Positions 1 to 8,241 are shown, numbered from the stretch's first letter. The stretch is 64,000 nucleotides of DNA from Pontibacter coccineus (GCF_030546575.1 NZ_JAUOTN010000004.1:62001-126000), one strand, 5' to 3'. A program made the numbers and translations. Notes: generated by a model not told the origin, from the sequence alone.

Positions 1-1399
1 AGTAATTGGTCTGTGCCTGGCGCAGGTCGGTCTCGGCGGTCACTACTTCCAGGTTAGAGCCCACGCCCTCCTGAAACTTGATCTTGGACACGCGGGCGAT
101 CTCTTCGGCCAGTTCCAGGTTCTCGCGCTGCGAGGTCAGCACGTCGAGCGAGTTGGTCAGGTCGGTGGAGGCCTGCTCCAGTTCCAGGTCTATACCTTGC
201 TCCAGGCTCTCAAAACCAAGTTTGGCGTTTTCGAGCGTCAGCTTGGACTGCTGTATCTGGTAGTGCTTGAGCAGGCCGTCAAAAATCGGCACCTGCAGCT
301 GAAGGCCTACATACCCGAAGTCAAAGTAATTTCTGTCCGTGGTATTGTCTCGCCCGGCCCGTATGTTCATGATGTCGGAGAAGGTTCTGCCCACCCCGAT
401 GTAGCCGTAACGCCCGTTCAGGTATAGCTTGGGCAGGTAGCCGGAGCGTTTGTTGCGCAGGTCCAGCAGGGCCAGGTCGCGCTGCGTCTCCAGCAGTGAG
501 TATTCGATGCGGTTGCTGTAGTCGAAGTTGCTGCGGTTGCCTTTCCCCGTTTCCACTTCCACCTCGCTCAGCTTGTCGGTCAGCACCAGCTGCTCGTTCT
601 GGCTCATCCCCATCTGAAACTTCAGCAGGTTTTCGCTCAGGATGAGCAGGCGCTCTGTCTTCTGTTTCTCCACATTCAGGTTGTTGAAAGACACGCGCAG
701 GCGGTCTACATCCAGCTTTTCGGCCACGCCATTGTCAAACATCACCTGTGTCTGCTTCAGCAGCGTGTCCAGGCGCACCAGGTTCTGCAGCAGGAGCTCC
801 ATGCGCTCCCGGTTCACCAGCACGCTGTAATAAGCCTTGGATACCTGCTCGGCCACGTCTATTTCGCTTTGCGTCGTCGCCTTCCTCGAAAGCTCGGTAT
901 AGGTCTTCGCGGCTTTGAGCCCGATCAGGTAGGAGCCGTCGAACAGCAACTGACTGCCCGTGATGGTGAGCCCGCCGTTGTAGGGCTGCACAAAGGAAAT
1001 GGCCTGGAGCCCGCCAGACGGCTGCGGCTCCGGTTGGGAATAAGTGGGGCTGAGCACGATGGGCTGCCCGGAGGCGAGTTGCTCCGGCGTGATCACAAAA
1101 GGGTCTAACTGAGAGGCAGTGCCAAAACTGCTTGGATCAAACAGTGTTTTTTGCTGGATAAAGTTATTGCCGACCTCTGCCCCGGCGTTAATCTGCGGCA
1201 AACCCATGGCCCGGATCTCGCCGACCTTCGCCTTGCCGATCTCTTCCTCATTGCGGTTTATCTTCAGATTCACGCGGTGCTGCAAGGCATAGTCTATGCT
1301 TTGTTGCAGGCTAAAGGCCTGTGGCGACCCTTGCGCCAGCACCCCGGGCGGACTTAGGAAGACTAACAATATCAGGAAGAGGCTGCTGTGTTTTTTCAT
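1..1399 (-). CDS. TolC family outer membrane efflux protein (partial)
   Basis: Outer membrane channel of a tripartite efflux or type I secretion system. The reading frame opens at an ATG at 1399 with a signal peptide (MKKHSSLFLILLVFLSPPGVLAQ) and stays open to the left window edge, so the C-terminus is missing; about 466 residues are visible. The N-terminal stretch SLQQSIDYALQHRVNLK and the later LELEQASTDLTNSLDVL region are typical of the two TolC/OEP repeats, and long coiled-coil-like helices (QTQVMFDNGVAEKLDVDRLR) are visible. It starts 20 bases after the TetR stop, so the two are probably one operon; adaptor and RND pump genes would be expected beyond the edge. Family assignment is firm, substrate unknown. 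Confidence 0.9.
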   Translation of the reverse strand, partial: MKKHSSLFLILLVFLSPPGVLAQGSPQAFSLQQSIDYALQHRVNLKINRNEEEIGKAKVGEIRAMGLPQINAGAEVGNNFIQQKTLFDPSSFGTASQLDPFVITPEQLASGQPIVLSPTYSQPEPQPSGGLQAISFVQPYNGGLTITGSQLLFDGSYLIGLKAAKTYTELSRKATTQSEIDVAEQVSKAYYSVLVNRERMELLLQNLVRLDTLLKQTQVMFDNGVAEKLDVDRLRVSFNNLNVEKQKTERLLILSENLLKFQMGMSQNEQLVLTDKLSEVEVETGKGNRSNFDYSNRIEYSLLETQRDLALLDLRNKRSGYLPKLYLNGRYGYIGVGRTFSDIMNIRAGRDNTTDRNYFDFGYVGLQLQVPIFDGLLKHYQIQQSKLTLENAKLGFESLEQGIDLELEQASTDLTNSLDVLTSQRENLELAEEIARVSKIKFQEGVGSNLEVVTAETDLRQAQTNY

Positions 1400-1419
1400 A
1401 GTCAGAGAGGTATGTTCGG

Positions 1420-2058
1420 TTAATCTTCTTCAGTGATTTGCATGTAGTCGTTGATCATCTTATGTCCTTTGAGCGTGGCGATGCCGAGCATAAAGTGCTC
1501 GAGGCTGGCCGTCTGCACATGCAGCAACTCAAACTGGAAGCGCGGGAACAGGGCATCGTCAAAAGGTACTTCGATTTGGGCAAGGCGGAGGCGGGCGATC
1601 ACCTCTACGTCCAGGTCCCGGCGGAACAGGCCTTCCGAAATTCCGCGCTCCAGATTCCCCTTTATCTGGTTCAGGAAGTCGTGGTTCTTGTACTCCTGCC
1701 ATTTTTGCCAGGCATTGGCATGGTACTTCTGCAGGTCGTAAAAAATGCCGGGGTGAATGCTGGCAAAAACCTGGCGGGTGGTCTTCATAACACAGAAAAG
1801 CTCCTCGATGGCATTGGGCGCCTCTTGTCTGCATCGCTCACAGTCCTTGTCCACCGAGGTCAGGTATGAGTTGATGGCCCAAAGCACAATCTCGTCTTTG
1901 TTGCTGAACCACTTGTAGATGGTCTTCTTCGACATAGAAAGGTGCTGCGCGAGATCATCGACTGAAGTGCCCTTGATGCCACGCCGACAGAAAAGCTTAA
2001 ATGCCTCTGCTGCAATCTTATCTTTTACCGAGGGTTGTACGGAGGTCTCTGTTTTCAT
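1420..2058 (-). CDS. TetR/AcrR family transcriptional regulator
   Basis: DNA-binding repressor of 212 residues. Residues 10-55 form the TetR helix-turn-helix (FKLFCRRGIKGTSVDDLAQ, then MSKKTIYKWFSNKDE), with the usual KKTIYKWF recognition helix; the rest is the variable ligand-binding and dimer domain. An in-frame ATG 13 codons upstream exists, but the start at 2058 gives the normal spacing before the first helix and leaves a perfect 7-bp inverted repeat upstream that could be its operator. It precedes a TolC gene by 20 bases, so it likely represses an efflux operon and itself. The inducer cannot be told from sequence. Confidence 0.88.
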   Translation of the reverse strand: MKTETSVQPSVKDKIAAEAFKLFCRRGIKGTSVDDLAQHLSMSKKTIYKWFSNKDEIVLWAINSYLTSVDKDCERCRQEAPNAIEELFCVMKTTRQVFASIHPGIFYDLQKYHANAWQKWQEYKNHDFLNQIKGNLERGISEGLFRRDLDVEVIARLRLAQIEVPFDDALFPRFQFELLHVQTASLEHFMLGIATLKGHKMINDYMQITEED

Positions 2059-2075
2059 AATTTCGGGCAAAACTA

Positions 2076-2105
2076 CGGAAACGTTTTTTATCACCAAAGT
2101 TTCCG
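2076..2105. promoter_or_regulatory. candidate TetR operator (inverted repeat)
   Basis: CGGAAAC and GTTTCCG form perfect 7-base arms separated by 16 bases, ending 18 bases upstream of the TetR start codon. Position and symmetry fit autoregulation by the adjacent TetR protein; this is inferred, not known. Confidence 0.4.
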
Positions 2106-2320
2106 CATGGGATTAACAGAATTATTTGGCAAATGTTTTTTCTCGCAGGGTGAGAGGGAATCTGCCTTTGGCAAGGCAAAATTGTGCGGTTTTTATGAAG
2201 GGGAAAAACAATTTAGACGAACGGTGCAAAAGCTGATTCAGACAATGGAATTCTGACTCTGAACAGCTAAAAGCATATCAGAAATCAGATAAATACAAGT
2301 GTAGACGTGATAGGGTATAC

Positions 2321-3064
2321 CTATATCCCCAATACAGCGCGCAACCGGGTATAGCCACTTTTGCTCAAGGGGATGCGCTCGCCGTTGCGTAGCAAGGCCA
2401 CATGGCTATCCTTTTCAAAGGGCTCAATGCGGGTGAGCTGCGACAGGGCCATGATATAAGAGCGGTGCACGCGCACAAACTGCGATGGGTTCAAGGCCTT
2501 TTCGTAAAAGCCCATGGTCTTCTTTTTCAGGAACACGCCCTCGCGGGTATGGACCTTTACATAATCGTCGTAGGCCTCCAGGTATAGCACCTCTCCCACA
2601 GGTATGATCCGGATGTTGTTGCCGGCCCGCACCACAATGCGGTGCTGCTCTTCGGGTTGTTTGCCGGCAGCTTCCTCCAGTGCCTCGGTTGCAGGTATAG
2701 CCTGTGCTACCGCCTGGCTCTGCAGCCACTTGCGCAAGGCCGCATCGAAGCGCTCTTTGCTGAAGGGCTTGAGCAAATAGTCCACGGCGTTGGTCTCAAA
2801 GGCTTTGATGGCGTATTCATCGAAGGCGGTGGTGAAGATAACGCCGGGCGCCTGCTCCACCAGTTCCAGCATCTCGAAGCCGTTGATCTTGGGCATCTGG
2901 ATGTCGAGGAAGATGAGGTCGGGCTGGTGCTGCATGATGGCTTTCACGCCCTCGAAGCCATCGCAACACTCCTGCACCACTTCCAGTTCGGGATAGGCCT
3001 GCAGGTACTCGGCCACAATGCTGCGGGCCAGCGGCTCGTCATCTATTATCAGGCATTTTTTCAT
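2321..3064 (-). CDS. LytTR family response regulator
   Basis: Response regulator of 247 residues in the LytT/AlgR class. The receiver domain (about 1-120) has the acidic pair D8-D9 (CLIIDDEPLAR), phosphoacceptor D54 (LIFLDIQMPKING) and the conserved lysine in YLLKPFS. The C-terminal LytTR DNA-binding domain (about 145-247) shows LYLEAYDDYVKVHT and FVRVHRSYIM. The ATG at 3064 is chosen because it sits directly before the receiver domain; it lies inside the 3' end of the kinase gene (26-base overlap), so the two are translationally coupled. With the upstream LiaF-like protein and LytS-type kinase it forms a three-gene signalling operon, probably for envelope stress. Confidence 0.93.
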   Translation of the reverse strand: MKKCLIIDDEPLARSIVAEYLQAYPELEVVQECCDGFEGVKAIMQHQPDLIFLDIQMPKINGFEMLELVEQAPGVIFTTAFDEYAIKAFETNAVDYLLKPFSKERFDAALRKWLQSQAVAQAIPATEALEEAAGKQPEEQHRIVVRAGNNIRIIPVGEVLYLEAYDDYVKVHTREGVFLKKKTMGFYEKALNPSQFVRVHRSYIMALSQLTRIEPFEKDSHVALLRNGERIPLSKSGYTRLRAVLGI

Positions 3065-4097
3065 AGTGCTGGGGGATCTTGATGGTGGTGGTGAACTGAT
3101 GGTCTTGCTGTGAGGTGCGCAATAAATCCTGCCGGGCATAAAGCAGGTATAGCCTGCGCTGTATCGAATCGAGGCCGAAGCCGGTGCCTTTGCGGGGCTG
3201 GCTCGTGGCGGGGTCGTAGGGGTTTTGGGTCGTGATGGTCAGGTAGCCGTCGGCAGCAGTGGCCTTCACCTTGATGGCCGTTTCGCCTATGGTGTCGTAG
3301 AGCCCGAATTTGATGGCATTTTCCACGACGGGTTGCAAAAGCAAAGCGGGCAGCTTCATGTTCTGGCTTTCCTCCGTAGCCTCCACCTCCACCTGCAGCC
3401 GGTGCCCGAAGCGCACTTTCTCAATATCCAGGTATAGCTGCAGTTGCTTCAGCTCCTCGGCCAAAGGCACTTGTTGGTTGTTGTCCTTGCGCAGGGTGCC
3501 GCGCAGAAAATCCGAAAGCTGCTGCACCATGGTGCGCGCCTGTTCCGGCCGGCTCACCGCCAGGGCACTGATCGAATTCAGGCTGTTGAACAGAAAGTGC
3601 GGCTGCAGTTGCTGCCGCAGGTTGTAGAGTTCGGCTTCACGGGCCAGTTTCTCGGTGGCGGCTTTGCGCTTCTCGGCCTCCTGCAGCTCGCGGGTATAGA
3701 ACCAGAGCCAGGTCAGGAGGAGCATCAGCAGGAGCATCAACCAGTTAAAAGCCACCCGAACAGCCAGGGTGCCGTCCACGAAGTGCAGGTATAGCGCGTT
3801 CCCTTCGAACAAGGTATGGGTGCTCCAGTAAAAGACAGTGGCGCTTATACCTGCCAGCCCAAGGCTCCAGCCCAGCAAGTAACCGGCCTGTCGTAGGCCG
3901 GGCTGGTAGAAACGCAGGCCCGTCCCCATCGCAAAGCCCCCAATGGCCAGCAACAGATTGGTAAGCAGGGCATCCGTTACGATGATGCGCCACCCAAAGC
4001 CCGCCGACCAGAGCACCAGTACCTGCACCAAGGACCAGAGCAAAGCCCAGCCCAGGTATAGGAGCACCAAACGCACCTGTGACGCCACCCCTTCCAT
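3039..4097 (-). CDS. LytS/YehU-type sensor histidine kinase
   Basis: Membrane histidine kinase of 352 residues. Four hydrophobic segments fill residues 1-135, without a large periplasmic domain; a short coiled-coil linker (REL..AEKRKAATEKLAREAEL) leads to the His_kinase domain with the phosphorylated H167 in LQPHFLFNSLNS. The ATP-binding domain has the N-box around N260 (LLLQPVVENAIKFG) and a GTGFGLDSI glycine box. Its start codon overlaps the stop of the LiaF-like gene (TAATG) and its 3' end overlaps the regulator gene. Such kinases normally pair with LytTR regulators, as here. The signal is unknown and may be relayed by the LiaF-like partner. Confidence 0.93.
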   Translation of the reverse strand: MEGVASQVRLVLLYLGWALLWSLVQVLVLWSAGFGWRIIVTDALLTNLLLAIGGFAMGTGLRFYQPGLRQAGYLLGWSLGLAGISATVFYWSTHTLFEGNALYLHFVDGTLAVRVAFNWLMLLLMLLLTWLWFYTRELQEAEKRKAATEKLAREAELYNLRQQLQPHFLFNSLNSISALAVSRPEQARTMVQQLSDFLRGTLRKDNNQQVPLAEELKQLQLYLDIEKVRFGHRLQVEVEATEESQNMKLPALLLQPVVENAIKFGLYDTIGETAIKVKATAADGYLTITTQNPYDPATSQPRKGTGFGLDSIQRRLYLLYARQDLLRTSQQDHQFTTTIKIPQHYEKMPDNR

Positions 4098-4948
4098 TAG
4101 TAGCTTTTGATGCTTAGACCGCCAAAGAGCGTGGTGCCTTTCAGGATCAGCACCTTATTGGGGTCGTAGCCCTGCGGCATGGCCGGGCGCTTGTCGTCTA
4201 TACCTCCCAGTATGGCTACCATCTCGTCGGATTTCACGTGCCAGTGCGGTGGGACGATCAGGGTGGTGCCGCCGAAGATCTGGGTGGCCTCCAGCACGAT
4301 CGGGTGCTGTATGTCAGCCTGCATCAGGTTCAGCTCCGTACCCCCGAACACACTCACCACTTCGCCTCCCTTGAAGTTCTTAGAGACGATGTTTTTTTTT
4401 ATGCCTCCGAGTATGGCCGCGCTGTCAATGTGATCTTCGGGTCCGTACGCTGCCTGGTCAGTTGTTCCGGTATAGGCCCCTGAGGTATAAGCTTCTTCAC
4501 CCGTGTAATCGGTATAGGCGCCCGGGTAAGCACCGTTCACCGGGTCGGTGTAATAACCGGGCGTGTCCTCCGGTCTAGGGTTTGTGCCGGCGCCAACCTG
4601 ATTTTCCCAGGGATTGCGCTTCTTAGGCTTGAGGATCAGCCACAATCCTAACCCAATGATTAGGATGGGCCAGAAGTAAAGTTTCAGGTTGATATCGAGG
4701 AAGAAGTGCCTGTCGACCAGGAAGACGCCGCCAATGATGATCAGCACCAGCCAGCCTAGTTTCTGGAAGGAGTGCTTGAAGCCCAGGTAAACGCCCAGCG
4801 CGATCAGGAACATTGGCCAGGAGAACACCCAGCCGGGCAGAAAGAAAATGCCCATTTTGGCAGTGAGCAGCAGCACGCCCACCATCAGCAGGAAAATACC
4901 GGCCATCTTACCGGAACCGCCCTTCGTATTGTAATCTTGATTTTTCAT
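4097..4948 (-). CDS. LiaF-like transmembrane protein
   Basis: Protein of 283 residues. The N-terminal part holds four short hydrophobic segments (GIFLLMVGVLLLTAKMGIFF onward, to about residue 115), as in the LiaI/LiaF toast-rack family. After a Pro/Gly/Tyr/Thr-rich linker (about 120-170) comes a C-terminal beta-rich domain with repeated turns AAILGGIKKN, SVFGGTELNL, QIFGGTTLIV, AILGGIDDKR and TLFGGLSIKS, the hallmark of LiaF C-terminal/DUF2154 domains. In Firmicutes LiaF inhibits the LiaRS cell-wall-stress system; here the partner kinase and regulator are of LytS/LytTR type. The start at 4948 is preferred over an ATG 12 codons upstream. An inhibitory role is inferred. Confidence 0.85.
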   Translation of the reverse strand: MKNQDYNTKGGSGKMAGIFLLMVGVLLLTAKMGIFFLPGWVFSWPMFLIALGVYLGFKHSFQKLGWLVLIIIGGVFLVDRHFFLDINLKLYFWPILIIGLGLWLILKPKKRNPWENQVGAGTNPRPEDTPGYYTDPVNGAYPGAYTDYTGEEAYTSGAYTGTTDQAAYGPEDHIDSAAILGGIKKNIVSKNFKGGEVVSVFGGTELNLMQADIQHPIVLEATQIFGGTTLIVPPHWHVKSDEMVAILGGIDDKRPAMPQGYDPNKVLILKGTTLFGGLSIKSY

Positions 4949-4981
4949 GGTTTTATTTCGTGTTAGTTTTAAGATCTGTTC

Positions 4982-4989
4982 CAAAGGTA
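4982..4989 (-). promoter_or_regulatory. -7 box of the LiaF-like/kinase/regulator operon
   Basis: On the minus strand TACCTTTG matches the Bacteroidota -7 consensus TAnnTTTG at every fixed base, with ATTG 20 bases upstream as a weaker -33 element. It lies about 33 bases before the ATG of the LiaF-like gene. Confidence 0.5.
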
Positions 4990-5119
4990 TAAGATGCCGA
5001 AAATCAACTCAATGGCTATTAGGCTACCCTTGGACAGAAGTCGGTGAACGGCCGGTTGGCGTCGGTAAACCAAGATAGCATTTGTTTACCGATTGGCAAG
5101 GTATAGCAAACCGCCTTAT

Positions 5120-5153
5120 TTTGGCGTTCGCATTTCGCAAATTATTATCTTTG
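5120..5153 (+). promoter_or_regulatory. pheS promoter (TTTG / TATCTTTG)
   Basis: TTTG at 5120-5123 and a perfect TAnnTTTG box (TATCTTTG) at 5146-5153 are 22 bases apart. The -7 box ends only six bases before the pheS ATG, so a transcript from here would have almost no leader. Confidence 0.6.
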
Positions 5154-5159
5154 CATACT

Positions 5160-6188
5160 ATGGTTGAGAATATACAGAGAGTAGCACAAGAGATAGAGGC
5201 CGCGCAGCTTGGGGGCGCTGCCGAGTTGGAGCAATTCCGCATTGCCTACATGGGTCGCAAAGGCGCCATCGCCACCCTTTTCGATGACCTGAAATCAGTG
5301 GCGCCGGAACAGCGCCGCCAGGTGGGCCAGGAGCTGAACCAGCTCAAAAACCGCGCGCAGGCCCGCTTCGACGAGGCACAGGAGCAGCTGACCAATGCTT
5401 CGGCAGGCTCTGAGGCTGAAAACGCATTTGACTTTACGCTACCTCCTATACCTAACACACTCGGTACCCGCCATCCGCTTTCGCTGGTGCGCGCCGAGAT
5501 CGTGCGCATTTTCGAGCGCATTGGTTTCAACGTGGCCGACGGACCCGAGATCGAGGACGACTGGCACAACTTCACGGCCCTGAACTTCCCGGAGAACCAC
5601 CCGGCCCGCGAAATGCAGGACACCTTCTTCCTCAGCGAAGACCGTGATAAATTGCTCCGTACCCATACCTCCAACGTGCAGGTGCGCCTGATGGAAAACA
5701 ACCAGCCGCCGCTGCGCAGCATTATGCCGGGCCGCGTGTACCGCAACGAGGCCATCTCAGCCCGTGCGCACATGGTGTTCCAGCAAGTGGAAGGCCTCTA
5801 CGTGAACAAAGGTGTGAGCTTCAAAGACCTGAAAGAGACAGTCTATTACTTTGCCAAGGAGATGTTCGGGCAGGACACCAAAGTGCGTTTCCGTCCGTCG
5901 TTCTTCCCTTTCACGGAGCCGAGCGCCGAGATCGACATTTCGTGCCTCATCTGCAAAGGCGAGGGCTGCAACATCTGCAAGCAGTCGGGTTGGGTAGAGA
6001 TTGGCGGCGCCGGTATGGTCGACCCCAACGTACTGGACAACTGCAACATCGACTCCACCGTGTACTCAGGCTTCGCTTTCGGTATGGGCATCGAGCGCAT
6101 CACCATGCTCCGCTACCAGATCCGCGACCTGCGCCTCTTCACCGAGAACGACGTACGCTTCCTGCGGCAGTTCAGGGGGGTGATTTAA
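5160..6188 (+). CDS. pheS: phenylalanine--tRNA ligase alpha subunit
   Basis: Alpha subunit of cytosolic PheRS, 342 residues, the normal length. The N-terminal coiled coil (about 1-90, VENIQRVAQEIEAAQ) that contacts tRNA precedes the class II catalytic core. Motif 2 (PGRVYRNEAISARAHMVFQQ) and motif 3 (GFAFGMGIERITMLRY) are visible, as is ISCLICKGEGCNICKQSGW, a Cys-rich insertion common in bacterial PheS. The ATG at 5160 is chosen because it abuts the coiled coil; an in-frame ATG at 5082 would add 26 residues with no family counterpart and would place the promoter inside the gene. pheT is not adjacent in this window. Confidence 0.97.
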   Translation: MVENIQRVAQEIEAAQLGGAAELEQFRIAYMGRKGAIATLFDDLKSVAPEQRRQVGQELNQLKNRAQARFDEAQEQLTNASAGSEAENAFDFTLPPIPNTLGTRHPLSLVRAEIVRIFERIGFNVADGPEIEDDWHNFTALNFPENHPAREMQDTFFLSEDRDKLLRTHTSNVQVRLMENNQPPLRSIMPGRVYRNEAISARAHMVFQQVEGLYVNKGVSFKDLKETVYYFAKEMFGQDTKVRFRPSFFPFTEPSAEIDISCLICKGEGCNICKQSGWVEIGGAGMVDPNVLDNCNIDSTVYSGFAFGMGIERITMLRYQIRDLRLFTENDVRFLRQFRGVI

Positions 6189-6201
6189 ATTTTGATTTAG
6201 C

Positions 6202-6361
6202 GATTGAGTGGTTGAGTGAATGAGTGATGGTTGATTTCAGCATGTGCCAGTAAATTAAGCGTACTTTATCTAATCAAAAATAGAAGATCACACATTCACT
6301 TACTCTTCAACTCAATCAACCACTTATTCACAAAATCACTCATTCACTCAACCACTCAATC
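6202..6361. repeat. 27-bp inverted repeat of GATTGAGTGG-type low-complexity sequence
   Basis: Bases 6202-6228 (starting GATTGAGTGGTTGAGTGA) recur as an exact reverse complement at 6335-6361, with 106 bases between. The loop holds decayed copies of the same word (for example CACTTACTCTTCAACTCAAT). It fills the pheS/hbd intergenic space. It is built from short GAGT/GATT words, so it looks like an expanded simple repeat, and it would fold into a long hairpin in RNA. Confidence 0.85.
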
Positions 6362-6368
6362 ACTAACT

Positions 6369-7226
6369 ATGAACTTCGAGGCTATTAAAACGATCGGTAT
6401 CGTAGGTGCAGGCACAATGGGGCAAGGTATAGCGCAGATCTGTGCGCAGGCCGGGTATACCACCATCCTGTTCGACATCAATGCGCAGGTGCTCAAAAAA
6501 GCCGAAGCCACTACCATCAGTAACCTCGACAAGGGTATAGAGCGTGGCAAGCTGACCGAGGCTGAGAAACAGGCGGCGCTGGCAAATCTTACCTATACCG
6601 GCGATACGCTGCAGCTGAGCTGCGACGTTATCATAGAAGCCGTGGTGGAGCGCCTGGAAGTAAAGCAAAGCATTTTCAAGGACCTGGACGCGGTCAATAC
6701 ACCGGATACTATTTTCGCTTCCAATACCTCTTCTATACCGATCACCCGGATTGCGGCAGGTATACCGCACCCGGAGCGGGTGGTGGGCATGCACTTCTTC
6801 AACCCGGCCCATATCATGAAGCTGGTAGAGGTGATCTCCGGAGCAGCCACCTCGCCGGAAGTAGCCGAAACCATCCGGCAGCTGGCGCTAAAGCTAGACA
6901 AGAAACCAGTGATGGCCAAAGATGCACCGGGCTTTATCGTGAACCGGGTGGCGCGCCATTTCTATGTAGAGGGATTGAAGCTGCTGGAAGAAGGCGTGGC
7001 TGACGCCAAAGGCATTGACCGCCTCATGCAGGCCAGCGGCTTTAAGATGGGGCCCTTCGAACTGATGGACCTCATCGGCGTAGACACCAATTACTCTGTT
7101 ACCTCCTCCATGTTTGAGGCTTTCCATTATGACCCGAAATTCAGACCGAGCCGCATACAGCAGCAGAAAGTGGATGCCGGCCACCACGGCCGCAAGTCTG
7201 GCAAAGGCTTCTTCGACTATCAGTAA
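6369..7226 (+). CDS. 3-hydroxyacyl-CoA (3-hydroxybutyryl-CoA) dehydrogenase
   Basis: NAD-dependent oxidation of 3-hydroxyacyl-CoA (or reduction of acetoacetyl-CoA), 285 residues. The N-terminal Rossmann domain has GIVGAGTMGQGIAQICA at residues 7-23; SNTSSIPIT and GMHFFNPAHIMKLVEV carry the conserved Ser, catalytic His and following Asn-Pro. The C-terminal dimer domain has DAPGFIVNRVARHF. Length and layout match stand-alone HBD/PaaH enzymes rather than the fused FadB. The ATG at 6369 sits at the start of the family alignment; the longer frame upstream is only repeat sequence. The next gene starts inside its 3' end, suggesting co-transcription. Confidence 0.94.
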   Translation: MNFEAIKTIGIVGAGTMGQGIAQICAQAGYTTILFDINAQVLKKAEATTISNLDKGIERGKLTEAEKQAALANLTYTGDTLQLSCDVIIEAVVERLEVKQSIFKDLDAVNTPDTIFASNTSSIPITRIAAGIPHPERVVGMHFFNPAHIMKLVEVISGAATSPEVAETIRQLALKLDKKPVMAKDAPGFIVNRVARHFYVEGLKLLEEGVADAKGIDRLMQASGFKMGPFELMDLIGVDTNYSVTSSMFEAFHYDPKFRPSRIQQQKVDAGHHGRKSGKGFFDYQ

Positions 7227-7638
7227 GCTCCTCTGCCTGCTGGTACTGGTGCTGCTGGCCTCCTGCGGCAGCGACAACCAGGGCCCCGGTATACCCAACG
7301 TGCCCGTGAGTGAGCAGATCAACGTAAACAGCCAATTGTACACGCGCCTGCGCCAGGATGGTGGCTACGTATACCTGAACTCCGGTTACAAAGGCATCAT
7401 TGTGATTCGGCAGAACGCCAACCTATACCTGGCTTTCGAGCGCGCCTGCCCCTACGACCCCACTGCCAGCGCACCCTGCGGCCAGGTCGAGGCAGACCAG
7501 TCTAATCTGTTTATTGTGGACACCTGCTGCGGCTCGCAGTTCAATTTTCAGGGTGGCGTAATGACGGGTCCTGCAGTGTACGGCCTTCGTCAGTACCGAA
7601 CTGCGCTAAATGGCTCCCTGCTCTCTATTTTCAATTAA
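7174..7638 (+). CDS. lipoprotein with degenerate Rieske-like fold
   Basis: Secreted lipoprotein of about 154 residues. A hydrophobic run LLCLLVLVLLASC ends in a lipobox cysteine (LLASC). The mature part shows the spacing of a Rieske [2Fe-2S] domain, but the CxH box is ACPYDP and the second box is DTCCGSQFNFQGG, so both ligand histidines are absent; cysteines may instead form a disulfide or another site. Such a degenerate family is, to my knowledge, common in Cytophagales. There is no ATG right before the signal peptide; the ATG at 7174 lies 53 bases inside the upstream dehydrogenase gene and gives a long n-region, so the true start is uncertain. Confidence 0.7.
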   Translation: MPATTAASLAKASSTISKLLCLLVLVLLASCGSDNQGPGIPNVPVSEQINVNSQLYTRLRQDGGYVYLNSGYKGIIVIRQNANLYLAFERACPYDPTASAPCGQVEADQSNLFIVDTCCGSQFNFQGGVMTGPAVYGLRQYRTALNGSLLSIFN

Positions 7639-7773
7639 ATTTTCAGATTGATTCCCAGAAATTTACGCTCCTGAAGAAGATTTTTTTTGGACAGGACTTG
7701 CATAATCTCAAAAAGAGCCTTAATATTGCATCATAATTCAACGGCAGCACTGCCTGCGAAATAACCGAAACAC

Positions 7774-7847
7774 TCTTCCTTAGCTCAGTCGGTTAGAGCA
7801 TCTGACTGTTAATCAGAGGGTCCCTGGTTCGAGCCCAGGAGGGAGAG
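7774..7847 (+). tRNA. tRNA-Asn (GTT anticodon)
   Basis: The cloverleaf closes fully: acceptor TCTTCCT/AGGGAGA with one G-T pair, D arm GCTC/GAGC with AGTCGGTTA loop, anticodon arm TCTGA/TCAGA with loop CTGTTAA (anticodon GTT at 7808-7810), T arm CCTGG/CCAGG with TTCGAGC loop, discriminator G. CCA is not encoded. A strong terminator follows at once, so it is a single-tRNA transcript. Confidence 0.96.
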
Positions 7848-7850
7848 CGA

Positions 7851-7877
7851 AAAGCCACTCAATTGAGTGGCTTTTTT
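7851..7877 (+). terminator. terminator after tRNA-Asn
   Basis: AAAGCCACTCAA and its exact complement TTGAGTGGCTTT form a 12-bp stem with essentially no loop, running into a T6 tract. Confidence 0.9.
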
Positions 7878-8051
7878 GTTTTATACCCTTTCAGTCAGCC
7901 ATTCCACTGCAGCTTGCCACGGCGTTAAAGCCAACCTTTTCTCAAAAAAGTAAGTATCTGATATATATATGACAATTTCGTCATATTAAGCAAGGCAACA
8001 CGCTTTGAAAGAGCGGGTAGCGCTGGGCTATAACTTAAACTAACTAAGAAC

Positions 8052-8222
8052 ATGAAAAATATAAGAGCATACTTATCCGTACTATTCGTGCTGATGGCGG
8101 TTACGCTGAGCAGCTGCGAAGTGATAGGAGACATCTTCGAGGCAGGTATGTGGACCGCCCTCATCATCATCGTCCTGATCGTAGCCCTGGTGGGCTGGCT
8201 GTTTAGCAGATTCAGACGATAA
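8052..8222 (+). CDS. small single-span membrane lipoprotein (56 aa)
   Basis: A 56-residue protein with two parts: a lipoprotein signal (RAYLSVLFVLMAVTLSSC, lipobox LSSC) and, after VIGDIFEAGMW, one strong membrane span (TALIIIVLIVALVGWLF) ending in a basic tail SRFRR. The EVIGDIFEAGMW pattern resembles a short Bacteroidota family sometimes labelled phosphatidate cytidylyltransferase, a label its size cannot support. It has its own terminator 20 bases downstream. Function unknown. The clear signal peptide, terminator and upstream intergenic space make it a real gene despite its length. Confidence 0.8.
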   Translation: MKNIRAYLSVLFVLMAVTLSSCEVIGDIFEAGMWTALIIIVLIVALVGWLFSRFRR

Positions 8223-8241
8223 GCTTAATACCTAACAAAAG

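Noticed and set aside
5082..5159. N-terminal extension of PheS from the ATG at 5082
   Set aside because: The extra 26 residues match nothing in the family and cover a good promoter.
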